Assembly: GCA_018650745.1 (NCBI GenBank)
Contig: JABIFK010000270.1
Span: 1 to 5,349, forward strand
Length of the DNA stretch: 5,349 bases
From: Candidatus Latescibacterota bacterium
GTDB taxonomy: Bacteria; Latescibacterota; UBA2968
Reading direction: 5' to 3'
A program made the translations under genes and the position numbers. This document shows, piece by piece, positions 1-5,349 of this stretch. The first letter of the stretch is position 1; every line of letters starts with the position of its first letter. The notes below the pieces were generated by a model that had not been told where the DNA came from, searched no databases, and was given only the letters and a program-made list of their open reading frames with translations.

Positions 1-421
1 ATTCCAACCTTGTCGGTGATTTTTCAAACTGACGCATCCCCACACGCGCACCACCGCCCCAACTTCGACGCCCCAATGTACCGTAATAAAAATACTCTAT
101 CGCCTCCGTCACAGTCTCTTCTGTCATCACCTCAGGCACCATAATCGACGACAACCCAAAATCACAGAATCGCCCTACCAAATAAGAATGATACGTATGT
201 GTCAAACGCATCTGCGCCGGCATATCCAAAGCTTCCGCATTTTCACAAAAAGCAACAATCTCCGCATCAGAAATAGGCGTATGCTGCCCATCAAAATAAA
301 CACAATCGTAATCCCCATGCCCAAGCGCCACTTCCAATTGGCTGCGCGAAATGTCAATCGGACACGTTAAAAGGACAAGCTCATCTTTCGTTTTTATGGC
401 TTCTTTAAAATTTTTAATCAT
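1..421 (-). CDS. HpcH/HpaI-family aldolase, N-terminal half (runs off left edge)
   Basis: This is the first 140 residues of a protein that continues beyond position 1; the family is usually about 250-270 aa, so roughly half is visible. It starts at ATG 421-419 with an AGGAGA ribosome binding site at 435-430 (8-nt spacer). The pattern is that of class II, metal-dependent HpcH/HpaI aldolases: DYDCVYFDGQHTPIS (residues 37-51) matches the family's D-x-x-x-x-D-x-E/Q-H segment, so His47 would be the catalytic histidine. Arg72 in AQMRLT matches the substrate-binding arginine, SSIMVPEV (91-98) is the 'GA.GI.VP.V' strand, and GRRSWGGGAR (117-126) is the usual loop after the 'YPP.G' segment. The metal-binding Glu and Asp lie in the missing half. 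Known members reversibly cleave 2-keto-3-hydroxy acids into pyruvate plus an aldehyde; the substrate here is unknown. It is cytoplasmic, with no signal peptide. It follows the PhyH fragment by 12 nt, so it is probably the last visible gene of the leftward operon. Family call is confident; substrate is not. Confidence 0.85.
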   Translation of the reverse strand, partial: MIKNFKEAIKTKDELVLLTCPIDISRSQLEVALGHGDYDCVYFDGQHTPISDAEIVAFCENAEALDMPAQMRLTHTYHSYLVGRFCDFGLSSIMVPEVMTEETVTEAIEYFYYGTLGRRSWGGGARVGMRQFEKSPTRLE

Positions 422-429
422 CTTCTCAA

Positions 430-435
430 TCTCCT
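430..435 (-). promoter_or_regulatory. Ribosome binding site of the aldolase gene
   Basis: AGGAGA read on the minus strand, 8 nt before the ATG at 421. It overlaps the TAG stop (436-434) of the upstream PhyH fragment, which fits tight operon packing and shows that the aldolase can be initiated independently. Confidence 0.75.
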
Positions 436-673
436 ATTGTATTGGCCGAACCGACGTCAGTGCTGCAAACGCCGGTATCTCAGAACGAAATTTCTCTATT
501 TCAGTCCCCGCATACCAGTTGTCCTCACGGTGCGAAGTCAAATTGTGCATTCCCTGATAATGTCCTCCCCACAAATATCGAACACCGGGTTTTGTGGGCT
601 GTCGTGCTGCGTGCCACAAAGCAACATCAAAAATCACTGCCGAACCCGGCGGGAATTCCAAGACGTCCTGCAC
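434..673 (-). pseudogene. C-terminal fragment of a phytanoyl-CoA dioxygenase (PhyH) family protein
   Basis: This 79-residue frame begins at GTG 673, 4 nt after the stop of the ceramidase-like gene, and ends at TAG 436-434. Residues 6-42 (LEFPPGSAVIFDVALWHAAR through RYLWGGHYQG) match the last core strands of PhyH-type Fe(II)/2-oxoglutarate oxygenases. They include the distal iron-ligand histidine (WHAA, His21) and the downstream arginine that binds 2-oxoglutarate (GVRYLW, Arg32). Whole family members are about 250-300 aa. The N-terminal two thirds, including the H-x-D iron motif, is absent, and the frame is closed by TAA at 691-689, inside the preceding gene. The fragment cannot form an active oxygenase site alone, so I read it as a truncated remnant. 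The GTG has no convincing ribosome binding site, but coupling to the preceding stop could let it be translated. A genuine small protein is the less likely alternative. PhyH origin is fairly sure. Confidence 0.7.
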
Positions 674-677
674 AATC

Positions 678-2129
678 TCACAACCGCGTTAAAATATCAG
701 CGACCGTATCTTCAAACAACATCTGCCACTCATGTGCAACCAAACAATCGCTGTCCTCCTGAGCACCACCTCGATTATTGAGTTGTTCTGTCGTGGGGGT
801 ATAATAAATATATCCATTGGTCACACCCGCAACAAAGGTGTGCTTATGGGGCGATTTCCCTTTAATATTGAGCCCTATTTCCACCGACAATTCACCCGGA
901 AAGGTCGCCAATACAAAATCCCCAATTCTCAATCCCACCACCTCAACCTCAAGCGTACCTTTCCCCGCCGACACATTCTGTGCATGCCGTTTTTTCAACA
1001 GATTCAAATTCGTCTGTACACGTGTCAATTCTTCCATAATATGGATGTTTTGAATATACCGTTCTATATGCTGCCTATTTTCTACATCCAATTTCTCCAG
1101 ATCACTTCTACCCATCATCTTTTCGTGCAAATACCGATGAGACGAATAAGATGGATAATCATCTGAAAGTTTGTATTTCATAATCAAAGGCAGAAATGTT
1201 TTCAGATTCAGATTCGTGCCATTCAAAGATGCCAACAATCGCATTTGTTCGGCTTGCAAGTCTTCTATCGGTTGTGCAAGATCAGCTCTCGGCAATACCA
1301 ATATTTCCCGTATAACTTTCAGTGTGCCACCCGCTCTAGACTTGATCTTTCTCAATGCTTTTAAGGTGCTAAGCCCTAACAAATTTCCCAGCGTCTCTGC
1401 GTCACGCAGATTGTTAACATCCTTGTATAAAATCGGGTTGATATCTCCCGCACAACCTTGCAGAAAAAATGCCATACCTCCGTCATCTAAATTGTCCTCA
1501 ATCACATGGCAAGCAAAACCACTCAAGTCTGCCGTGTTACCACGCCCAGGAACCCCCATAATGGGATGGCACGCAAAATTAAAAACAACAGCCACCGTCT
1601 GCCCATTTTCGCTCTCCAGACGCAAAATACCAATCTCCGGATCAATCGGGCCAACGCCCACAACCTCCTCATCGGCAGGCAGCGCATAAGCATGTCGAAC
1701 GTCCGCCTCCCTCCCATTCTTTAATTTGAGTCTACGGTTCTCCATAATGCGGTCTTCATATCCTGTACCGACCCCCACAGTTACAGGCACCATATGTTGA
1801 CACGCCGCTTTCACCGCTTTAATCGTTCGCAATGCCACATCATCGCACACAACACCATGGCAATGGCTGGCATTAATGACGATATGGGCAGCCTCAATCT
1901 TCAATTCTTGGTGCAATCGCGCCCGCACATTGGCAAGATAATCATTGCGAATGCTACCAATCTCCGCAATAGCAACCGCATCAACCGTGATCAGGACCAC
2001 AAGGGTATCATCATCCTTCAAAACCAAAGCCTTCACATATAATGGGTCATTGACCGGTCCCGCCTCTATATTTGTAATATCTTCTTTTGCAACACCTGCC
2101 CAAAGCTGTTCAGATTGACGCGCTGTCAT
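678..2129 (-). CDS. Neutral/alkaline ceramidase-like hydrolase domain protein
   Basis: Intact frame of 483 aa if started at ATG 2129 (485 aa from the ATG at 2135; numbering below uses the longer form). The second ATG is preferred because AGGGG at 2140-2136 lies 6 nt before it but touches the first. Neutral ceramidases hydrolyse ceramide to sphingosine and fatty acid at a zinc site. Features seen are WAGVAKEDITN at the start (the 'G.a..DIT' motif), NASHCHG (88-94, zinc His91 with His93), NFACHPIMG (186-194, zinc His190), TFPGELSVEIG (411-421, Glu415) and TNGYIYYTPT (439-448, the tyrosine ligand region). All four zinc ligands are thus represented. However, LQGCAGDINP (225-234) has Asn233 where the true enzyme has its catalytic serine, and the C-terminal immunoglobulin-like domain of classical ceramidases (about 650 aa) is missing. 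No signal peptide is visible. A middle insert (about 290-390) is helical and charged. It probably hydrolyses another amide or ester; the substrate is unknown. It leads the leftward operon. Confidence 0.85.
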   Translation of the reverse strand: MTARQSEQLWAGVAKEDITNIEAGPVNDPLYVKALVLKDDDTLVVLITVDAVAIAEIGSIRNDYLANVRARLHQELKIEAAHIVINASHCHGVVCDDVALRTIKAVKAACQHMVPVTVGVGTGYEDRIMENRRLKLKNGREADVRHAYALPADEEVVGVGPIDPEIGILRLESENGQTVAVVFNFACHPIMGVPGRGNTADLSGFACHVIEDNLDDGGMAFFLQGCAGDINPILYKDVNNLRDAETLGNLLGLSTLKALRKIKSRAGGTLKVIREILVLPRADLAQPIEDLQAEQMRLLASLNGTNLNLKTFLPLIMKYKLSDDYPSYSSHRYLHEKMMGRSDLEKLDVENRQHIERYIQNIHIMEELTRVQTNLNLLKKRHAQNVSAGKGTLEVEVVGLRIGDFVLATFPGELSVEIGLNIKGKSPHKHTFVAGVTNGYIYYTPTTEQLNNRGGAQEDSDCLVAHEWQMLFEDTVADILTRL

Positions 2130-2135
2130 ATTCAT

Positions 2136-2140
2136 CCCCT
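2136..2140 (-). promoter_or_regulatory. Ribosome binding site deciding the ceramidase-like start
   Basis: AGGGG on the minus strand directly abuts the ATG at 2135 but lies 6 nt before the in-frame ATG at 2129. A standard spacing favours the second ATG, which shortens the protein by two residues. Confidence 0.6.
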
Positions 2141-2187
2141 ATCACAATTTCATCCTAATCTTCTAAAATCAAATATTTAGACGAATA

Positions 2188-2216
2188 ATTATAAGCCCCA
2201 CTTTTGCGAAACACAA
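2188..2216 (-). promoter_or_regulatory. Sigma-70-like promoter candidate for the leftward operon
   Basis: On the minus strand there is a perfect TATAAT (2193-2188). Exactly 17 nt upstream is TTGTGT (2216-2211), a 3/6 match to the -35 consensus. Transcription would begin near 2182, giving a leader of about 50 nt to the ATG at 2129. The -35 element lies inside the CACTTT...AAAGTG inverted repeat and next to the repeat at 2219-2248, so repressor or activator control is plausible. Inferred from sequence only. Confidence 0.45.
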
Positions 2217-2220
2217 AGTG
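2199..2220. repeat. Short inverted repeat CACTTT-N10-AAAGTG
   Basis: Perfect 6-bp arms at 2199-2204 and 2215-2220 overlap the -35 region of the leftward promoter candidate and adjoin the larger inverted repeat at 2219-2248. It could be an operator half-site pair. Arms this short also arise by chance in AT-rich DNA, so support is weak. Confidence 0.25.
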
Positions 2221-2248
2221 TAATTTGACGCATCTGATTGAAATTACA
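2219..2248. repeat. Inverted repeat TGTAATTT-N14-AAATTACA, possible operator
   Basis: Perfect 8-bp arms at 2219-2226 and 2241-2248, separated by 14 nt, so the arm centres are 22 bp apart, about two helical turns. This is the geometry expected for a dimeric regulator binding one DNA face. It sits in the divergent region just upstream of the leftward promoter candidate and about 190 bp before glnN, so it could govern either direction. No known consensus was recognised. The outer TGTA...TACA resembles several nitrogen-regulator sites in outline, but the spacing differs. Confidence 0.4.
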
Positions 2249-2312
2249 GCACCCTATACTCTTCCAAGGCCCTAGTCGGCGTTCTCGCAGTTTTAAAAAA
2301 AAGTTAAAAAAA

Positions 2313-2363
2313 TGATAAAATTTACTTTCTGTTCATATTTTTGAAACAAAATCTTGATATATT
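2313..2363 (+). promoter_or_regulatory. Extended -10 promoter candidates for glnN
   Basis: There are two extended -10 matches. TGATAAAAT at 2313-2321 has TTAAAA (2293-2298, 4/6 to the -35 consensus) 17 nt before its hexamer. TGATATATT at 2355-2363 has no good -35 element. Transcripts would begin near 2328 or 2370, giving leaders of about 110 or 68 nt, both of which include the hairpin at 2387-2408. I looked for a sigma-54 element (TGGC-N8-TGC) and did not find one. AT-rich sequence makes false matches likely. Confidence 0.3.
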
Positions 2364-2386
2364 GTCGAGTCATTACAACAGCACCT

Positions 2387-2408
2387 GTCAAAAAAAAAGC
2401 TTTTTGAC
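2387..2408 (+). promoter_or_regulatory. Leader hairpin ahead of the glnN ribosome binding site
   Basis: Perfect 8-bp inverted repeat GTCAAAAA (2387-2394) and TTTTTGAC (2401-2408) with a 6-nt loop. The core also contains the palindrome AAAAAGCTTTTT (2394-2405). It ends 16 nt before the GGAGGAG ribosome binding site. It may be an RNA hairpin in the leader or a DNA operator. With only three GC pairs the RNA stem would be weak, and there is no T-run placement typical of a terminator. Role unknown. Confidence 0.35.
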
Positions 2409-2424
2409 GCCACTTAAATAAACC

Positions 2425-2431
2425 GGAGGAG
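2425..2431 (+). promoter_or_regulatory. Strong ribosome binding site of glnN
   Basis: GGAGGAG, 6 nt before the ATG at 2438. It is an almost full match to the anti-Shine-Dalgarno sequence, supporting both the start choice and high translation. Confidence 0.85.
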
Positions 2432-2437
2432 CAACTC

Positions 2438-4618
2438 ATGAGCGGAAGCACGGCGCGTTTACAAGCTATTGCAGCAGTCACAAATTATATCAATGCATCA
2501 GATCCCGTTGATTTTGAAGAAACACACAGTGGTGAACTTTTCGGGTCCAATGTTTTTAGCCGCAAGGTCATGAAAGCACGGTTGCCCAAAGAAATCTTTA
2601 AATCACTGATTCAGACCATCGAACACGGTGAAAAACTAGACGCTTCCTTAGCCGACGTGGTTGCCTCAGCCATGAAAGATTGGGCCATTGAAAAAGGCGC
2701 AACCCACTACACCCACGTATTTTATCCCCTCACAGGATCCACCGCTGAAAAACACGACAGCTTTTTGGCTCCCGACGGCGAAGGCGGTGCTGTCAATGAG
2801 TTTTCCGGTCAACAATTGATCCAAGGCGAACCCGATGCATCCAGCTTCCCTTCCGGTGGCATTCGGCAAACGTTTGAAGCCCGTGGTTATACGGCTTGGG
2901 ATGTAACCAGCCCAGCTTATCTGCTCGAAAACCCCAATGGCACAACGCTGTGTATTCCCACAGCTTTTGTCTCTTGGACGGGTGAAGCCTTAGACAAAAA
3001 AACACCTGTTTTGCGCTCCATGCAAGCCCTTGGCAAACAAGCACAGCGCATCCTCGAACTCTTTGGCCACTCCGAAATAGGTATGGTATCTTCCACAGCA
3101 GGGCCAGAACAAGAGTATTTCCTCGTGGACAGCAATTTCTACTATGCTCGCCCAGACCTCATCAATGCAGGCCGCACGCTCTTTGGTGCCGCTCCGCCAA
3201 AAGGTCAAGAGTTCGACGATCACTACTTCGGCGCCATTCCCGGACGCGTATTGGCCTTTATGCACGATGCGGAACGCGAACTCTTCAAACTCGGCGTGCC
3301 CATCAAAACACGACACAACGAAGTGGCACCCGGTCAATATGAAATTGCACCTGTGTTTGAAACGAGCAACGTGGCCACAGACCATCAGCAATTGGTCATG
3401 CACACCCTCAAGAGCACCGCTACAAAATATGGCATGACGTGTATCACACACGAAAAGCCTTTCGCCGGCGTCAATGGTTCAGGCAAACACGTCAACTTCT
3501 CATTGGGCAACAGCACACAAGGCAACCTCTTAGACCCAGGAGACACACCGCACGCCAACGCACAATTCATGGTTTTTTGCGCCGCTGTTATCCGCGCAGT
3601 CAGCACCCATGCCAAGCTTCTGCGCGCTGTGGTTGCATCAGCAGGCAATGACCACCGGTTGGGTGCCAACGAAGCGCCCCCAGCCATTATCTCTATTTTC
3701 TTGGGCGATCAACTCACCGATGTCTTCGAACAAATCAAAGGTGGCGGCGCAAGATCATCAAAGAAAAGTGGTACGCTTACCGTTGGCGTAGACGTATTGC
3801 CACCACTCCCCAAAGATGCAGGCGATCGCAACCGCACCAGTCCATTTGCCTTTACAGGCAATCGATTTGAGTTTCGTGCTGTTGCGTCTAATCAATCTAT
3901 TTCTGGCCCTTTGGTGGCAATGAACACCATCGTTGCCGAATCGCTCGATTATGTTGCCACAGAGCTCGAAAAGGTCACAAAAGGCGATGCCAAAAAGTTG
4001 AATGCAGCCATTCAAAAGATCTTAAAGAGCATCATCACAGAGCACGGTTCCGTCATCTTTAATGGCGATGGTTACTCCGAAGAGTGGCACGCCGAAGCCG
4101 CAGAACGTGGCTTGCCCAATCTCAAAACGACCGTAGATGCATTGCCTGCCCTTACATCTAAAGAGACCTTAGCGATCTTTAGCAAATACAAAGTCTTGTC
4201 CAAACGAGAACTCCACAGCCGTTTGGAAATTTACCTCGAACAATATTGCATGACGGTCGGTGTGGAGGCCAATCTCACCGTTGAAATGGCCAAAACCAAC
4301 ATCTACCCTGCAGCCGTGCGCTATCAAGGCGAATTGGCATCCTCAGCGGCCAGTCTCAAAGCCATTGATGTCGAATTTGACAGAACCACTCTCGATGCCG
4401 TCACAGCAGCTATCAAGGGTTTGCTAACAAACATTGCCACTTTGGAAAAGACCATGGATCACGAAGCCAAGACCATGCTCGCCGAAGCCAAACATGCGTG
4501 TAACAAAACCTTGCCCGCCATGTTGGAAGTGCGTAAGTATGCCGATGAATTAGAAGGTTTGGTAGCCGACGATTTGTGGCCCTTACCCACCTATCAAGAA
4601 ATCTTGTTCATCAAATAG
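2438..4618 (+). CDS. glnN: Glutamine synthetase type III (GSIII)
   Basis: Catalyses ATP-dependent condensation of ammonia with L-glutamate to glutamine in the cytoplasm; the family forms double-hexamer dodecamers. At 726 aa it has the full GSIII length (about 700-730), far longer than GlnA type I (about 450-470). The N-terminal GSIII-specific region (about 20-180) contains THYTHVFYPLTG and TAEKHDSF (90-109) and GEPDASSFPSGGIR (130-143). Catalytic-domain motifs are AGPEQEYFLVD (221-231), RHNEVAPGQYEIAP (292-305), KPFAGVNGSGKHVNFSLG (340-357, the glutamate-binding Asn/Gly loop and metal/ATP-site His), NDHRLGANEAPPAIIS (404-419) and NRTSPFAFTGNRFEFR (465-480, the catalytic arginine region). The GSIII C-terminal helical domain ends in ADDLWPLPTYQEILFIK. 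No adenylylation loop of the GlnA type is recognised. It has its own strong ribosome binding site and terminator and appears monocistronic; no PII, amt or GOGAT gene is adjacent. All motifs are intact, with no frameshift. Confidence 0.97.
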   Translation: MSGSTARLQAIAAVTNYINASDPVDFEETHSGELFGSNVFSRKVMKARLPKEIFKSLIQTIEHGEKLDASLADVVASAMKDWAIEKGATHYTHVFYPLTGSTAEKHDSFLAPDGEGGAVNEFSGQQLIQGEPDASSFPSGGIRQTFEARGYTAWDVTSPAYLLENPNGTTLCIPTAFVSWTGEALDKKTPVLRSMQALGKQAQRILELFGHSEIGMVSSTAGPEQEYFLVDSNFYYARPDLINAGRTLFGAAPPKGQEFDDHYFGAIPGRVLAFMHDAERELFKLGVPIKTRHNEVAPGQYEIAPVFETSNVATDHQQLVMHTLKSTATKYGMTCITHEKPFAGVNGSGKHVNFSLGNSTQGNLLDPGDTPHANAQFMVFCAAVIRAVSTHAKLLRAVVASAGNDHRLGANEAPPAIISIFLGDQLTDVFEQIKGGGARSSKKSGTLTVGVDVLPPLPKDAGDRNRTSPFAFTGNRFEFRAVASNQSISGPLVAMNTIVAESLDYVATELEKVTKGDAKKLNAAIQKILKSIITEHGSVIFNGDGYSEEWHAEAAERGLPNLKTTVDALPALTSKETLAIFSKYKVLSKRELHSRLEIYLEQYCMTVGVEANLTVEMAKTNIYPAAVRYQGELASSAASLKAIDVEFDRTTLDAVTAAIKGLLTNIATLEKTMDHEAKTMLAEAKHACNKTLPAMLEVRKYADELEGLVADDLWPLPTYQEILFIK

Positions 4619-4637
4619 TTTCACGTAACAAAACAAT

Positions 4638-4673
4638 AAAAAAGGCCGACACCTCATGGTGTCGGCCTTTTTT
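4638..4673 (+). terminator. Intrinsic terminator after glnN, probably bidirectional
   Basis: A perfect 16-bp stem (4638-4653 with 4658-4673) has a TCAT loop. Its GC-rich core is GGCCGACACC / GGTGTCGGCC, followed by a T-run (4668-4674). It begins 19 nt after the glnN stop. The A-run at 4638-4643 gives a U-tract in the other direction too, so it could also stop leftward transcription arriving from the minus-strand gene at 5053. Confidence 0.95.
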
Positions 4674-4741
4674 TATATAGAAAAACCGCATATCAAATCT
4701 TCCCCCAAACCACACCCATATCTCTCCAAAGACATATCGGC

Positions 4742-4954
4742 AATACCCCATCTACCACAAACAGTCCCTCTCCAGACATAGAAGAAGACGGAGACGGCGA
4801 TTTTAGTGACTTCATCTTATTTGTGCAAAGCTTTGGCAAGGGCGCCAATGATTCAGGTTTCAATATACGATGCGATCTCGATGAAGATACAACCGTTGAT
4901 TTTCAAGATTTTCTCCAATTCGTACAAGCCTTTGGCAAACCTCTAAATAGCTGA
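4742..4954 (+). pseudogene. Start-less C-terminal tail with two EF-hand/dockerin-like calcium loops
   Basis: The frame ends at TGA 4952-4954 and encodes a Ser/Thr/Pro-rich linker (NTPSTTNSPSP) followed by two repeats. The first loop, from codon 4775, is DIEEDGDGDFSD followed by FILFVQSFG. The second, from codon 4874, is DLDEDTTVDFQD followed by FLQFVQAFG. Both keep the 12-residue EF-hand calcium spacing (acidic at 1, 3, 5 and 12) and the F-x-D-F-x-x-F-x-x-x-FG signature; loop 2 has Thr instead of Gly at position 6. Such pairs sit at the C-termini of secreted or surface proteins in several uncultured phyla. The frame is open back to 4640 but has no ATG, GTG or TTG before the repeats, and it crosses the glnN terminator stem. 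This is therefore a decayed or transplanted tail whose body is missing. Domain call is good; loss of function is inferred. Confidence 0.7.
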
Positions 4955-5052
4955 AAGCCTACAAACGACTGACACACATTTTTATTCCAAGAGTTTAATA
5001 AATCCCCTCCCCTGACCCTATTCAAATTTAAGCCTCCCACCTTGCATCGGCC
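4955..5052. other. Short convergent intergenic gap
   Basis: 98 bp between the EF-hand remnant on the plus strand and the stop of the minus-strand gene. I see no hairpin with a T-run, promoter or repeat here. The nearest possible terminator for the minus-strand gene is the bidirectional one at 4638-4673. Confidence 0.5.
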
Positions 5053-5349
5053 TCAGAATCGAATACCAGACAGATCAATGTCATAACTCCCTGAAGCATC
5101 CGAAAATGTAAGTGTACCAAGAGAACAGTCGCCAAAATGAAAAGATCCATTCGAAAATGCAAAAGCATTCATCGACGATTCTGAAATCACATCCAACATC
5201 CACCGACTATCATCACCCTCTTCATGTGCATACAATTCTGCGTTGCCCTGCAAAAAACAGACACGCCCCTCTCGATCCGAGAAGGCGACAACACGCCCGT
5301 TGGGGTCGAGCGCGATGTTGTCTTGGTTGCTCTCAAAAAGCGACCAAAA
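5053..5349 (-). CDS. Hypothetical protein, C-terminal 98 residues (runs off right edge)
   Basis: The minus-strand frame is open from the right edge to the TGA at 5055-5053, so the start lies outside the window. A TTG at 5253 is unlikely to be the true start because the frame continues upstream with normal coding character. The visible part begins FWSLFESNQDNIALDPNGRV and continues VAFSDREGRVCFLQGN. That resembles one blade of a beta-propeller or NHL/WD-type repeat ('i.ldpnGrvvafsd..g.v'). It is followed by a Ser/Gly/Phe-rich beta-strand region (SESSMNAFAFSNGSFHFG, TLTFSDASGSYDIDLSGIRF). No catalytic motif, membrane segment or export signal is visible in this part. It could be the end of a secreted or surface protein, possibly related in context to the neighbouring EF-hand tail. 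I do not recognise the family. Confidence 0.6.
   Translation of the reverse strand, partial: FWSLFESNQDNIALDPNGRVVAFSDREGRVCFLQGNAELYAHEEGDDSRWMLDVISESSMNAFAFSNGSFHFGDCSLGTLTFSDASGSYDIDLSGIRF

Larger units (their letters stand above)
2130..2437. other. Divergent intergenic regulatory region
   Basis: This is 308 bp of AT-rich DNA between the leftward operon and glnN, with A/T runs at 2291-2321 and 2390-2405. It contains the leftward promoter candidate, two inverted repeats, possible rightward extended -10 elements and a leader hairpin, each listed separately. I see no credible small protein, tRNA or recognisable riboswitch in it. A minus-strand open frame crossing it (2293-2481) is low-complexity and lacks a ribosome binding site. 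Confidence 0.7.

Noticed and set aside
1171..1689. 172-aa plus-strand open frame antisense to the ceramidase-like gene
   Set aside because: No recognisable family, and it lies wholly opposite a gene with clear motifs. It is a shadow of coding bias.
2225..2260. TTGACG followed by TATACT as a rightward promoter
   Set aside because: The spacer is 24 nt, too long for a sigma-70 promoter.
2224..2410. TTTGACGC occurring twice (2224-2231 and 2403-2410) as direct repeats
   Set aside because: Eight bases repeated once over 180 bp of AT-rich DNA is compatible with chance, and the two copies have different contexts.
2130..2437. Glutamine riboswitch or sigma-54 promoter upstream of glnN
   Set aside because: No segment matches the conserved glnA-RNA core as I know it, nor a TGGC-N8-TGC element. 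A covariance-model search would be decisive.
2990..3451. 153-aa minus-strand open frame antisense to glnN
   Set aside because: Composition reflects the reverse of the conserved glnN codons; no domain or ribosome binding site supports it.
4656..4781. Short frame starting at the ATG in the terminator loop (41 codons, MVSAFFYIEK...)
   Set aside because: Its start lies inside the terminator hairpin, it has no ribosome binding site, and it is out of frame with the EF-hand remnant.
1..5349. CRISPR array, tRNA, rRNA, insertion sequence ends or toxin-antitoxin pair
   Set aside because: No regularly spaced repeats, no cloverleaf, and no transposase motifs or terminal inverted repeats were seen on either strand.

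Overview
The window suggests a free-living or symbiont-type bacterium of moderate GC content. The best guess is a Poribacteria- or Latescibacterota-like lineage, with low to moderate confidence. The reasons are the combination of a ceramidase-like hydrolase, a phytanoyl-CoA dioxygenase (PhyH) remnant, an HpcH/HpaI-type aldolase, a type III glutamine synthetase, and a C-terminal EF-hand tail of the D-x-D-x-D-G...F-x-D-F-L-x-F-x-x-x-F-G kind that I associate with those groups. No marker gene settles the taxonomy.

Left part (1-2129, minus strand): three consecutive open frames read leftward as one likely operon. The order is an intact 483-aa neutral-ceramidase-like protein (678-2129), an N-terminally headless PhyH C-terminal fragment (434-673), and an HpcH/HpaI-family aldolase (from 421 off the left edge). 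The spacers are 4 and 12 nt. The set looks like small-molecule catabolism, but no pathway can be named.

Middle (2130-2437): a divergent, AT-rich regulatory region. It holds a TATAAT promoter candidate for the leftward operon, extended -10 candidates for the rightward gene, a perfect 8-bp inverted repeat with a 14-nt spacer, and a hairpin-forming repeat just ahead of the glutamine synthetase ribosome binding site.

Right part: an intact 726-aa type III glutamine synthetase (glnN, 2438-4618, plus strand) is followed by a very strong, probably bidirectional terminator (4638-4673). Next comes a start-less remnant of a secreted or surface protein tail with two EF-hand/dockerin-like calcium loops (4742-4954). 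The last feature is the C-terminal 98 residues of an unrecognised minus-strand protein that continues past the right edge (5053-5349).

glnN appears to be monocistronic; no nitrogen regulator (PII, amt, GOGAT) lies beside it. I found no convincing new multi-gene system. The most unusual items are the two gene fragments, the ceramidase-like protein lacking the family's catalytic serine, and the two inverted repeats in the divergent promoter region.
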